The notes beneath the pieces are model-generated. The model saw only the letters and a list, made by a program, of their open reading frames with translations, did not search any database and was not told the origin of the DNA. A program made the position numbers and the translations under genes. A stretch of DNA of 42,245 nucleotides. Origin: Streptomyces griseorubiginosus. GTDB lineage: Bacteria > Actinomycetota > Actinomycetes > Streptomycetales > Streptomycetaceae. This document shows, piece by piece, positions 34,083 through 42,245 of the stretch. Positions within the stretch are counted from its first letter, which is position 1; every line of letters starts with the position of its first letter. The stretch lies in assembly GCF_017614965.1 (NCBI RefSeq), contig NZ_WVUG01000041.1:1-42245 (forward strand), in the 5' to 3' direction.

Positions 34083-35303
34083 GTGACCGACACCAGCGAG
34101 ACCCGGCCCGCCGAGGGCGAGGCGCAGGCGCCGCGGCGGAGCGGACTGTACCGCCTGATGCGCTACCTGCCCCTGATCGCCCCCGTCCTGCTGTGGACCG
34201 TGCCCTGTGGGGTGCTGCTGTACGGCGGCCAGCACTGGCCGCTGCCCGTCACGCTGGCCGGCACCGCCTTGTTCGCCCTGGGCCTGGTCGGTATGCCGCT
34301 CGCGATGGTGCGCGGCCACGGCCGGCGCCAGCAGGACCGGATGGCGATCGTCGGGGACAGCCTGCTGGGCGGCAGCTGGGTTCTGTTCACCTGGTCGGTG
34401 CTGCTCGGCATCCTGCTGCGGCTCGCCCTGACCGTGGCGGGCGTCGGCGGGAGCCAGGACCGGGCCCGGATCGTCACCTGGGCCGTCCTCGCCGTGACCG
34501 CGGTCCTTCTCGCCTGGGGATACGCCGAGGCCCGCCGCGTGCCACGCGTGCGCCGACTCGACGTGCGGCTCCCGCGGCTGGGTGCCGGGTTGGACGGGCT
34601 CCGGGTCGTCCTGATCACCGACACCCACTACGGCCCACTCGATCGTGCCCGCTGGTCGGCTCGGGTGTGCGAGACGGTGAACGCCCTGGAGGCCGACGTG
34701 GTCTGCCACACCGGCGACATCGCGGACGGCACGGCCGAACGCCGCCGCGCCCAGGCCGTCCCGCTGGGCACCGTGAAGGCCACCCGGGCTCGTGTGTACG
34801 TCACCGGCAACCACGAGTACTACAGCGAGGCCCAGGGCTGGGTCGACCTGATGGACGAACTGGGCTGGGAGCCGCTGCGCAACCGTCATCTGCTGCTCGA
34901 ACGCGGAGGCGACACCCTCGTGATCGCCGGCGTGGACGACGTCACCGCCGAGTCCTCCGGCCTGGCCGGCCACCGCGCGCACCTCGCCGGAGCCCTGGAC
35001 GGCGCCGACCCCGACCTGCCCGTCCTGCTCCTGGCCCACCAGCCCAAGTTCGTCGACCGGGCGGCAGCCGCCGGCATCGACCTCCAGCTCTCCGGCCACA
35101 CCCACGGCGGCCAGATCTGGCCCTTCCACCACCTGGTCCGCCTCGACCAGCCCGCCCTCGCCGGCCTCACCCACCACGGCCCCCGCACCCTCCTCTACAC
35201 CAGCCGCGGCACCGGCTTCTGGGGCCCTCCGTTCCGCGTCTTCGCCCCCAGCGAGATCACCCTGCTGGTACTGCGCTCCCCACACCGGCCCACCGCGCCG
35301 TAG
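34083..35303 (+). CDS. Membrane-anchored metallophosphoesterase (YkuE-like)
   Basis: A 406-residue protein with four hydrophobic segments in the first ~150 residues (PLIAPVLLWTVPCGVLLYG, AGTALFALGLVGMPLAMV, VLFTWSVLLGILLRLALTV, IVTWAVLAVTAVLLAW). A calcineurin-like phosphoesterase domain follows. Its two-metal site is complete: DTH at about 180-182, HTGDIAD, GNHEYY, LLAHQP and GHTHGGQ. The domain likely faces one side of the membrane and acts on a lipid or nucleotide phosphoester, as YkuE relatives do; the substrate is not predictable. GTG 34083 has AGGAGGGG close upstream. Confidence 0.9.
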   Translation: MTDTSETRPAEGEAQAPRRSGLYRLMRYLPLIAPVLLWTVPCGVLLYGGQHWPLPVTLAGTALFALGLVGMPLAMVRGHGRRQQDRMAIVGDSLLGGSWVLFTWSVLLGILLRLALTVAGVGGSQDRARIVTWAVLAVTAVLLAWGYAEARRVPRVRRLDVRLPRLGAGLDGLRVVLITDTHYGPLDRARWSARVCETVNALEADVVCHTGDIADGTAERRRAQAVPLGTVKATRARVYVTGNHEYYSEAQGWVDLMDELGWEPLRNRHLLLERGGDTLVIAGVDDVTAESSGLAGHRAHLAGALDGADPDLPVLLLAHQPKFVDRAAAAGIDLQLSGHTHGGQIWPFHHLVRLDQPALAGLTHHGPRTLLYTSRGTGFWGPPFRVFAPSEITLLVLRSPHRPTAP

Positions 35304-35343
35304 CACCGCACAGCACCGCGACCCTTCACGCGGATCACGCGTG

Positions 35344-35359
35344 GCCGCGAGCTTGCGGC
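35344..35359 (+). terminator. Weak hairpin after the phosphoesterase gene
   Basis: GCCGC (35344-35348) and GCGGC (35355-35359) flank a 6-base loop in the 99-bp gap before the SUKH gene. No T-run follows. It could be a terminator, with low certainty. Confidence 0.25.
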
Positions 35360-35402
35360 TCGTGACGGGGCGTTGTCAGTGGTGGGTGGCAGCATCGGGC
35401 GT

Positions 35403-37298
35403 ATGACGGACACCACGGGATTCGACTGGCGGTCCTTTCTGCTCAGGTGGAGCGAGGAGTGGGCCGATTCCCTGGCCGACGGCGAGACGCGGAGCCAGGA
35501 CGACGAGGCCGCCCGGCAGGCGCGGTGGCTGGGGTTCCCGGCCGCGTCCCAGGAGCGGATCACGGCGATGGAGGAGCGGCTCGGCCGACGGATGCCCGCG
35601 TCGTACCGGGAGTTCCTGGCGGTCAGCGACGGGTGGCGGCATGCGGGTGGGTTCGTGTGGCTGCTGGCGGGGACCGAGGACGCGCGCTGGCACAACGACG
35701 CGTCAGGACTCGGGGAGATGTTCGAGGAGTACCTGGACGAGGACGCGGGGCCCGAGGAACGGCGGGAGGCGGACCTCTGGAGGCGCGGACTCCAGCTCGA
35801 CGCCGAGTCCGACGCCACCTACGTCCTGATGGACCCCGAGGACGTGGGCGAGGACGGCGAGTGGGCGGTGTACACATGGGCGAGCTGGCGGGCCGAGCCA
35901 CCCGAACGGCATGCGAACTTCCTCGAGTTCATGCGGGACATGCACCGGGAGTTCCACAGCCTGCGGGCCAACCGGAGAGACGGGGAGCCCGCGTTCGCCA
36001 ACGCCACCACGCGAGAGTTGGACGCCCTGATGGACGAGGCCCGGCTGGAGGCGCTGCGCGGTGACTGGGAACGCGCCGCGAAGGGGTTGGACGAGGCCAA
36101 GGCGTACGGCAGACCGCGTGCCGCCGGACTGGGCGACCAGTTGCGCCGTCTGCTCGGACAGACCTACATGGTCTACTTCGACGGACTGGTGACGGACCCG
36201 CGTTACGCTCCCGAGCTGCTGCCGCCGCTGGTAGCCGAGCACGCGGCGCACTCGTACCGGGACGACTCCACGCTGCCCTTCCATCTGCGCGGAGCGGACG
36301 ACGACCTCATGGCACTGGCCTACGCGACGCTGGAGCAGGTGAGGAACGGCACCTACCGGTACACGGCCGCGGGACCGTTCGGGGAAGCGGTCGACGCGGC
36401 ACGGGAGTTGGCGCGCTGGGGGGACACCGACGGGGCGTGGCGGACGCTGTTGAGGGCCCTGCCGCTGTGGGAGCCGCTGGGTCCGGACCATCTGGCGCCG
36501 CTGGCCTGGGTGGCAGACCCGTTGCTGGGACCGCTGTTGACGCCTGAGCGGGGACGCGAACTGCTGTCCACGCCACGGGGTGGGCAGTCCGGTGAGGCGC
36601 CGGGTGTGAGCGCCGGGCTCGACCCGGGCGGCATGGCGTGGCTCGCGGAACCGGATCCGGGCAACAACCGCACGTCGTACCGGTTCGTCCTGGTGGAGGG
36701 CGTGGAGCCGGAGGAGCTGCCCGGACGTCTCGCGGACGCGGACGGCGCCGCGCTGAACGCACCCATGACCTTCTGGGAGGCGCGCCGCGCCTCTCTGCGC
36801 GACCGGCGCGAGTTCTCGTCGTACGACGACCGGGCTCTCATGGCGGTCGGCCGGGCCGGCACCGGGTGGAGTTTCGCCTTCGACGGCGACCCCGCTCCGT
36901 TCGCCGGGCAACGGTTCGTCTCACCCGCCGTGGCGGCCAGCGCCGGCACCCGCGCGGTGGTGGTGTGGAGCGGCCTGCGGACAGGGCACCGGGAGCCGTA
37001 CTTCCATCTTTCGGTGGCGCGAGACGGTGCCGAGGAGTACGCGTTCACCTACGTAGGCGGTGAGATCCAGAAGGCCGGTGAGATACCGGGGCCGCTGGAT
37101 CCGAGCCGGTTCTTCGGTGCTTGGCAGGGTGCGTCCGACGCGGAACGGGCGCTTCTGGAAGCGGTGGCCGGGGAGTTCGGTGCGTCTCTGCCACGGCATG
37201 CCATCGTGAACGGGCGGCTGCACACGTTCGCCTCCCGTTCCTGGACACGTCCGCCGAGGGACGGTGAGGCGTACATGGTGATCCGGGTGGGAGGGTAG
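35403..37298 (+). CDS. SMI1/KNR4 (SUKH) domain protein, 631 aa
   Basis: A large cytoplasmic protein whose N-terminal part (about residues 40-190) is a SUKH domain: ITAMEERLGRRMPASYREFL, then SDGWRHAGGFVWLLAG, and YVLMDPEDVGEDGEWAVY, AEPPERHANFLEFMR. The remaining ~440 residues (an all-alpha segment with LARWGDTDGAWRTLLRALPLW, then a beta-rich lobe with GTGWSFAFDGDPAPF and REPYFHLSVARDG) are not a family I recognise. SUKH proteins often act as immunity proteins against polymorphic toxins, but no toxin is visible beside it. ATG 35403 has only a weak ribosome site. Confidence 0.85.
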   Translation: MTDTTGFDWRSFLLRWSEEWADSLADGETRSQDDEAARQARWLGFPAASQERITAMEERLGRRMPASYREFLAVSDGWRHAGGFVWLLAGTEDARWHNDASGLGEMFEEYLDEDAGPEERREADLWRRGLQLDAESDATYVLMDPEDVGEDGEWAVYTWASWRAEPPERHANFLEFMRDMHREFHSLRANRRDGEPAFANATTRELDALMDEARLEALRGDWERAAKGLDEAKAYGRPRAAGLGDQLRRLLGQTYMVYFDGLVTDPRYAPELLPPLVAEHAAHSYRDDSTLPFHLRGADDDLMALAYATLEQVRNGTYRYTAAGPFGEAVDAARELARWGDTDGAWRTLLRALPLWEPLGPDHLAPLAWVADPLLGPLLTPERGRELLSTPRGGQSGEAPGVSAGLDPGGMAWLAEPDPGNNRTSYRFVLVEGVEPEELPGRLADADGAALNAPMTFWEARRASLRDRREFSSYDDRALMAVGRAGTGWSFAFDGDPAPFAGQRFVSPAVAASAGTRAVVVWSGLRTGHREPYFHLSVARDGAEEYAFTYVGGEIQKAGEIPGPLDPSRFFGAWQGASDAERALLEAVAGEFGASLPRHAIVNGRLHTFASRSWTRPPRDGEAYMVIRVGG

Positions 37299-37510
37299 GG
37301 CGGCCGGCGCGACCCGTTTCCGGGGTCAGCCGCCGAGTGCTACTGCGAAGGACGCCCCGGCCTCACCGGCGCGCAGTGAGTCAGGTGGCGAGGAGGATCG
37401 ACCGGTCGGCGGACCGGCCGTGGGGGCCGCCGTACAGCACGCCGACCGCTCCCGCCGCCCACTGCCAGATCCCCGCAACGGCGGCCCCCGCGAGCAGGAG
37501 ACCGCCGCCC
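37299..37510. other. Short gap between convergent genes
   Basis: This is the space between the SUKH gene and the DUF2264 gene stop. On the minus strand a frame reads a hydrophobic piece (LLLAGAAVAGIWQWAAGAVG) but has no ribosome site or start, so no gene is called. Confidence 0.35.
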
Positions 37511-39391
37511 CTACTCCACGAGCGACACCCTGAGCGGCTCCCACTCCACCCGTGTCCGTGCCCCGTCCCGCGCCCAGGTGATCTCCACCCGGGAGTCGCC
37601 GGCCTGCACACCGGAAACGGCTTCCGACACCGCGACGGGCTCCGTGGTGAGGGCGGCCAGGGACACATGGACGGTCGTGCCGCCCGAGCGGCCGGCCAGG
37701 CGAGGGATCTGGGCCCATGGGGTGTAGGCCGTTCCCTGGGGGGCGCGGATCGGGGTGGGCTCCTCGTCCCAGCCGTGCAGGGCGTGCAGTGCCGAGACGA
37801 GGGGCTCGTCCGGGCCGATGGCCCAACCGGTCTGTGTGACACGGCAGTTGGCGGGCGCGCCGAGGACACGGTGGATACGGAGTTCGTACGGCCCCCGGGC
37901 CACCGTCACGCTCTCCACCCGCAGCCCGGGCACCATCGGCGGGCCGGCGGCGTAGACCGGTCGGTGCCATGAGGCGGCCCAGCCCCAGCCGGCACCACCG
38001 CCCGCTCCCAGCGGACGGACGCGGCACCGGACGCTTCCCCGGCCGCCCACCTCGACGGACAGATGGTTGTCGGCGGCATTTCCCTTCGCCGTCGGTCCGG
38101 TGTGGGTCGAGTACGCCAGCCGCCCGTAGTGCGGATCGTCCGCGTCCGCCGAGTCGCCCTCGTGCGGCCGTACATGGTCGGTGCCGTGGTTGTGCAGTCG
38201 TACGATCCCGTCGGCGCGGGTCGACTGGAGCAGCAGTCCGGGGGCCGGCAGGGCGAGGACACGGTCGGCCGTCTCGACCGGCGCGGGCTCCTCGGGGGCG
38301 GTCCACAGCGGATGGTCCGGCGGAGCGAGCAGGGCGACGAAGGCCTTCGAGGCCCAGTACGGCGAGGAGGGGCCGGAGTAAATCTGCAGGGTCGCCTCGT
38401 GCGGGCCGTACCAGCCCAGGCTCAGCAGGCCGTCCTCGGTGAGGGCGCCCCGGTCCAAGAAGTGGCGCAGGCTGCCGCTGATCAGGCGACGGGAGGTGCC
38501 CGGGGTGAGCGGTGTGTGGCCGGTGACGGCGCCGAGGCCGACGGCGGCCGAGGCGGCGAAGCGGTAGGTCAGTGAGCGCCCGTAGTGCAGCGGCGCGCCG
38601 TTCGCGGCGAAGAACAGGGAGAAGGCTTCGAGGTGTTCGCGCAGGCGGGCGCCGTACACGCCGTCGTCCGTACCGGCGAGATGCGCGTCCAGGACCGGGT
38701 ACAGGTGCAGGGCCCAGCCGTTGTAGTGGTCGAAGGCGCGGGCGTCACCGTCGGTGTACCAGCCGTCGCCGACGTACCAGCCCTCCAGCAGGTCCCGTGC
38801 GCGCTGCCGTACGGCCGCCGTCTCGGCGTCGCCGCGGCCCACCGACTCCAGGAACCCGGCGACGGTGTAGGGGAAGAGGTACCAGTTGTTCGGCGCGGGC
38901 GTGTGCCGCAGGGCGCCGCGCAGCCATTCCTCGGCGCGGTCCTGGACGTCGGCGTCGAGGTTCTTCCACAGCCAGGGCGCGGTCAGACGCAGGCCGAGCG
39001 CGATCGACGCCGACTCGACCATGGGCTGGCCCTGGACGTGGTGGTCCAGGATGAGCGGCCAGGACTCGGTGTCGTCGCGGCCGGGGGTGCGGGTGCCTGC
39101 GGTGAGGCCGCTCGCGTAGCGCTCCAGCCAGCCGTGCGGGTCGGCGCCGTCCGCCCCGGCGACGCGGAAGGCGGCGGCGAGGAAGGTACGGGCGTAGCCC
39201 TCCAGGCCGTCGGAGCGCACGCCCGAGCGGGAGGGCCGTCCGGGCAGGTCGAGCAGGGCGCTGCCCGGGGTGCTCCACCGCCAGGCGGCGGCCAGCAGAC
39301 CGTCGGCGACGGCCTCCCAGTGGGCTCGGGTGTATCCGGTGTACGGGCTCGACTCCCGGTCCTCCGGGGGAAGTGGGAAGGGAAGGGTCAT
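37511..39391 (-). CDS. DUF2264 domain protein
   Basis: A 626-residue cytoplasmic protein. The first ~370 residues match what I know as DUF2264, an alpha/alpha-barrel typical of carbohydrate-active enzymes: WRWSTPGSALLDLPGRPS, DGLEGYARTFLAAAFR, NNWYLFPYTVAGFLE, YTDGDARAFDHYNGWALHLYP and LHYGRSLTYRFAA. The second part is beta-rich, as in heparinase or polysaccharide-lyase-like proteins. It probably acts on a sugar or glycoside imported by the ABC transporter of this operon. Its ATG overlaps the dehydrogenase stop by four bases (ATGA). Confidence 0.8.
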   Translation of the reverse strand: MTLPFPLPPEDRESSPYTGYTRAHWEAVADGLLAAAWRWSTPGSALLDLPGRPSRSGVRSDGLEGYARTFLAAAFRVAGADGADPHGWLERYASGLTAGTRTPGRDDTESWPLILDHHVQGQPMVESASIALGLRLTAPWLWKNLDADVQDRAEEWLRGALRHTPAPNNWYLFPYTVAGFLESVGRGDAETAAVRQRARDLLEGWYVGDGWYTDGDARAFDHYNGWALHLYPVLDAHLAGTDDGVYGARLREHLEAFSLFFAANGAPLHYGRSLTYRFAASAAVGLGAVTGHTPLTPGTSRRLISGSLRHFLDRGALTEDGLLSLGWYGPHEATLQIYSGPSSPYWASKAFVALLAPPDHPLWTAPEEPAPVETADRVLALPAPGLLLQSTRADGIVRLHNHGTDHVRPHEGDSADADDPHYGRLAYSTHTGPTAKGNAADNHLSVEVGGRGSVRCRVRPLGAGGGAGWGWAASWHRPVYAAGPPMVPGLRVESVTVARGPYELRIHRVLGAPANCRVTQTGWAIGPDEPLVSALHALHGWDEEPTPIRAPQGTAYTPWAQIPRLAGRSGGTTVHVSLAALTTEPVAVSEAVSGVQAGDSRVEITWARDGARTRVEWEPLRVSLVE

Positions 39392-40407
39392 GCCGTGTAC
39401 GCCAGCCTTTCGCGTCGTACGGGATGCAGGAAACCGGCGCCCGCGGCCCAGCGGGCCGTCTCGGCGACGGCGAGTTCGGCCAGGCGGCCCCATTCGTTGC
39501 CCTGGGAGCCGGCCAGGTGCGGGGTGATGAGTACGTTGTCGCAGTCCCACAACGGGTGTTCGGACGGCAGGACTTCGGGGTCGGTGACGTCGAGGACGGC
39601 ACGGATGCGGCCGGCCCGGGCGGCGTCGGTGAGGGCGTCCTGGTCGATCACCGCGCCGCGTGCGGTATTGATGAGGACGGCGCCGGGGCGCATCGCGTCG
39701 ATCAGGGTCCGGCTGACCAGGCCGCGGGTGGCGGGCAGCAGCGGGGTGTGCACGCTGACGGTGTCGCTGCGCACGAACAGCTCCTCCAACTCGACGCGTA
39801 CGGCGCCGAGTTCGGCGGCATCGGCATCGGTGACGTAGGGGTCGTGCAGGAGGACCTCGACGTCGTGGGAGCGCAGCAGCTCCATCACGCGGCGGCCGGT
39901 GAGGGAGGCGGAGAGGATGCCGACGGTACGGCGGTGGTTGCCGACGGTGCGCGGGGTGCGCAGCCAGGGGGCGCGGACCCGGGTGGTGTGGTACTCGCGG
40001 GCGCGCTCCAGGACGTGTTTGCCGGTCAGCAGGATCATGGCGAGGGTGTACTCGGCGACCGGCAGGGCGTTGGCGGCGGCGGCCGAGGAGACCTCGATGC
40101 CGCGGTCCCAGCAGGCGTCGGTGATGTGTGCGCGGACGCTGCCCGCGGTGTGGACCACCGCACGCAGCCGGGGCGCCGCCGCCAGCGCGGCCGCGTCCAG
40201 CGGCGGACAGCCCCAGCCGGTGATCAACAGGTCGACGTCGGCGAGGACTTTCCGGGCGCGCGGGGTGGTGAGGTCGTCGAGCGCCGGGGGTGGGGCGAGG
40301 TCGCAGATCGCGGCCAGGGCTTCGAGGGACTCGGGGTCGAGGACGGCCGCGGCCGCGTCCCGGGACATGGCGAGGGCGGCGCGTGGACGGAACGTCGAGT
40401 CGGTCAT
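39388..40407 (-). CDS. D-2-hydroxyacid dehydrogenase family protein with altered cofactor loop
   Basis: A 339-residue NAD(P)-dependent oxidoreductase of the D-isomer-specific 2-hydroxyacid dehydrogenase family. The catalytic triad is present: Arg in NTARGAVIDQDAL, Glu in DVTDPEVLPSEHP, and His in ITPHLAGSQGNE. The usual nucleotide-binding GxGxxG is replaced by VGILSASLTGR, with Ser for the second and no third glycine in place, so cofactor preference or activity may differ. GAGGAG lies about 13 bases before the ATG. It is 30 bp behind the permease gene and coupled to DUF2264. Confidence 0.88.
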   Translation of the reverse strand: MTDSTFRPRAALAMSRDAAAAVLDPESLEALAAICDLAPPPALDDLTTPRARKVLADVDLLITGWGCPPLDAAALAAAPRLRAVVHTAGSVRAHITDACWDRGIEVSSAAAANALPVAEYTLAMILLTGKHVLERAREYHTTRVRAPWLRTPRTVGNHRRTVGILSASLTGRRVMELLRSHDVEVLLHDPYVTDADAAELGAVRVELEELFVRSDTVSVHTPLLPATRGLVSRTLIDAMRPGAVLINTARGAVIDQDALTDAARAGRIRAVLDVTDPEVLPSEHPLWDCDNVLITPHLAGSQGNEWGRLAELAVAETARWAAGAGFLHPVRRERLAYTA

Positions 40408-40437
40408 GGGGGCGCGTGAACTCCTCAGCGAGCCGGT

Positions 40438-41301
40438 CTACTTGACGGACCCCGCCGTCAGTCCGCTGCGCCAGAAGCGCTGCAGCAGGACGAAGGCGAG
40501 GATGAGCGGGAGGACGGCCAGCAGGGAGCCCATGATCACCACCGGGTAGTAGTCGGGCTCGACGGTGGCCTGACTGTTCCACGTGTACAGGCCGAGGCTG
40601 ACGGGATACAGGTCCTGGTTGGAGAGCATCACCATCGGGAGGAAGAAGTTGTTCCAGATGGCGGTGAGCTGGAAGAGGAAGACGGTCACCAGGCCGGGAC
40701 CGAGCATGCGCAACGCCACCCGCGCGTACGTGGTCAGCTCCCCCGCGCCGTCGATGCGTGCGGCCTCCAGGACCTCGTCGGGGACGTAGCCCTGGCTGAA
40801 GATGCGGCCGAGGTAGACGCCGAAGGGGTTGAACAGGACCGGGAGGAAAACCGCCCAGAAGGTGTTGACGAGCCCGGTGCAGGAGGCCATCAGGTACAGG
40901 GGCAGGGCGAGGACGGTCTGCGGGACCATGACGGCCGCCAGGACCAGCCCGAACAGCTTTTCCTTGTGCCGGAAGCGGTACTTGTCGAAGGCGTAGCCGC
41001 AGGCCACGCTCACCAGGGCGCCCAGCGCGGCGCCGAGGACGGCGTACAGCAGGCTGTTGAGGTACCAGCGGCCGTACTGGCCGCCGTCCATGGCGAACAG
41101 GTCGTGCAGGTTCTGGCCGAAGGAGAAGTCCTTCAGGGACAGGATGTTGCTGCCGAACAACGCGTCGCGGGTCTTGCCGGCGGCGAGCACCAGCCAGAGC
41201 ACGGGCAGCAGGGTGTAGAGGACGGAGAGGGCGACCACGACGTTGACGGTGGCCCGGCCCAGCATCCTCGGACGCAGCAGGGTGGTGTCGGCGGCGCTCA
41301 T
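40438..41301 (-). CDS. Sugar ABC transporter permease (MalG type)
   Basis: A 287-residue inner-membrane permease with six hydrophobic segments, starting with VNVVVALSVLYTLLPVLWLVL. The EAA loop that contacts the ATPase is EAARIDGAGELTTYARVALR. It is the second permease of a carbohydrate uptake (CUT1) system. The start overlaps the stop of the first permease by four bases (ATGA at 41298-41301), so the two are translated together. The ATPase is not in the window; CUT1 systems often use a shared one (MsiK in Streptomyces). Confidence 0.95.
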   Translation of the reverse strand: MSAADTTLLRPRMLGRATVNVVVALSVLYTLLPVLWLVLAAGKTRDALFGSNILSLKDFSFGQNLHDLFAMDGGQYGRWYLNSLLYAVLGAALGALVSVACGYAFDKYRFRHKEKLFGLVLAAVMVPQTVLALPLYLMASCTGLVNTFWAVFLPVLFNPFGVYLGRIFSQGYVPDEVLEAARIDGAGELTTYARVALRMLGPGLVTVFLFQLTAIWNNFFLPMVMLSNQDLYPVSLGLYTWNSQATVEPDYYPVVIMGSLLAVLPLILAFVLLQRFWRSGLTAGSVK

Positions 41302-42245
41302 CGGGCCTCCGTGCGGTCGAGCCGGCTGGTCCAGCGGGTGACGGCGTAGGACAGGGCGATGGTGCACAGCAGCAGGACGACCGAGGCGGCGGCGGCCAGG
41401 CTGTAGTTGTTGCGGGTGAAGGCGGCGTCGTAGATGTACATGCTCGGCGAGAAGCGGGAGCTGATCATCGGCGAGGACTGGCTGAGCAGCATCGGCTCGG
41501 TGAACAGCTGCAGGCCCCAGATCAGGGTGAACATGGCGACCATGACGACCGAGGCGCGCACCAGCGGGGTCTTGACCTGCAGTGCCGTGCGCACGGGTCC
41601 CGCGCCGTCGACGACCGACGCCTCGATCACCTCGCGGGGCACGGCCTGCAGGGCGGCGTAGAAGACCACCATGTTGTAGCCGAGGTTGCTCCACAGGGCG
41701 ATGTTCACGATCGACGGGAGCACGGTGTGCAGCCCCAGGAAGTCGACCGTGATGTCGGCCTTGGCGAACAGTTCGACGACCGGGCTGATGCCGGGCGTGT
41801 ACAGGTAGAGCCAGATCAGGGCGGCGATGATGCCGGGCACGGCGTGCGGCAGGAACAGGCCGAGCTGGGCCGAGGCCCGCAGCCGTACGACGCCGGAGTC
41901 CAGCAGCAGCGCCAAGGCCAGGGAGCCGATCACCATGAGCGGGATGTAGACCAGGCAGTACAGGGCGACCGTGCCGAGCCCGGACAGGAACGTCGGGTCG
42001 GTCAGGACGGCCGTGTAGCTGCGGAACCCGACGAAGATGGTGCGGGCGGTGCCGAAGCCGAGGCCCGGGTGGTCGTCGCCGTAGAAGCTGAGGTAGACGG
42101 CGGTGCCGACCGGGATCAGGAAGACGGTCACCAGCAGGGCGAAGAAGGGCGCCATCAGGACGCCACAGGCGCCGAGTTGACGGCGCCGGGCCGCCTTGCG
42201 GGTGCGGTGGGCGGGGGCCGGCGCGGTGCCGGTGAGTGCGGCGGG
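41298..42245 (-). CDS. Sugar ABC transporter permease (MalF type), cut by window edge
   Basis: The frame is open to the right-hand edge, so the start lies outside. At least 316 codons are seen. The N-terminal cytoplasmic part is basic (HRTRKAARRRQLGACG), followed by MAPFFALLVTVFLIPVGTAVYLSF and five further hydrophobic segments. The EAA loop reads VIEASVVDGAGPVRTALQVK. It pairs with the downstream MalG-type permease. A substrate-binding lipoprotein gene would be expected just upstream, beyond the window. Confidence 0.93.
   Translation of the reverse strand, partial: PAALTGTAPAPAHRTRKAARRRQLGACGVLMAPFFALLVTVFLIPVGTAVYLSFYGDDHPGLGFGTARTIFVGFRSYTAVLTDPTFLSGLGTVALYCLVYIPLMVIGSLALALLLDSGVVRLRASAQLGLFLPHAVPGIIAALIWLYLYTPGISPVVELFAKADITVDFLGLHTVLPSIVNIALWSNLGYNMVVFYAALQAVPREVIEASVVDGAGPVRTALQVKTPLVRASVVMVAMFTLIWGLQLFTEPMLLSQSSPMISSRFSPSMYIYDAAFTRNNYSLAAAASVVLLLCTIALSYAVTRWTSRLDRTEAR

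Noticed and set aside
40408..40582. Extension of the DUF2264/dehydrogenase region as one ~1020-residue protein from 40582
   Set aside because: The upstream part of that frame is the antisense-like shadow of the dehydrogenase and permease end; DUF2264 begins at the coupled ATG at 39391.

Overview
The window is high-GC actinomycete DNA, almost certainly Streptomyces. The signs are very high GC at third codon positions, frequent GTG starts, AAGGAG-type ribosome sites, a complete conservon (cvnA-B-C-D), a glucose/xylose isomerase nearly identical to the Streptomyces enzyme family, and F420-linked and DUF5709-type proteins. From memory, the order L31 / metal-dependent hydrolase / Ski2-like helicase / thioesterase ... 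xylA-xylB-ROK ... amidase / aldehyde dehydrogenase resembles the S. coelicolor SCO115x-117x region; I could not check this.

Layout. 1-405 is a nested 116-bp tandem repeat of unknown role. 672-5885 holds housekeeping-type genes: a DUF5709 protein, type-B ribosomal protein L31, a membrane metal-dependent hydrolase, a Ski2-like helicase with a DUF3516-type tail, and TesB thioesterase II. 5887-12977 is a signalling block on the minus strand: an MHYT membrane sensor, the conservon cvnA-cvnB-cvnC-cvnD, a second free-standing Roadblock/LC7 protein and a DUF6397-like protein. It is interrupted by one plus-strand F420/PPOX-type oxidoreductase. After an intact methyltransferase, 13733-15757 is a graveyard of three adjacent broken genes (alpha/beta hydrolase, PadR regulator, MpaB-type oxygenase). 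15857-22854 carries two uncharacterised proteins, a secreted esterase, a small membrane protein, a fatty-acid desaturase, two small ORFs, a secreted phytase-like esterase and a membrane protein with an LPS-repeat tail.

23009-26990 is the xylose catabolic locus: xylA (minus) divergent from xylB and a ROK repressor (plus), sharing an AT-rich promoter/operator. 27198-30440 contains an APC permease translationally coupled to an acetamidase/formamidase, followed by a Tat-exported peptidoglycan amidase. 30512-33478 is a GAF-domain regulator next to an aldehyde dehydrogenase. 33479-34082 is a decayed gene-free stretch. It is followed by a membrane metallophosphoesterase and a solitary 631-residue SUKH (SMI1/KNR4) protein. 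The window closes with a minus-strand operon: two sugar ABC permeases (the first cut by the window edge), a 2-hydroxyacid dehydrogenase with an altered nucleotide-binding loop, and a DUF2264 protein, probably an uncharacterised sugar-uptake and breakdown route.

I found no tRNA or rRNA genes, no insertion sequence, no CRISPR array, and no clear defence island. The points most worth follow-up are the MHYT-conservon operon with its structured cvnA ribosome site, the DUF2264/dehydrogenase/ABC operon, and the localised pseudogene cluster.
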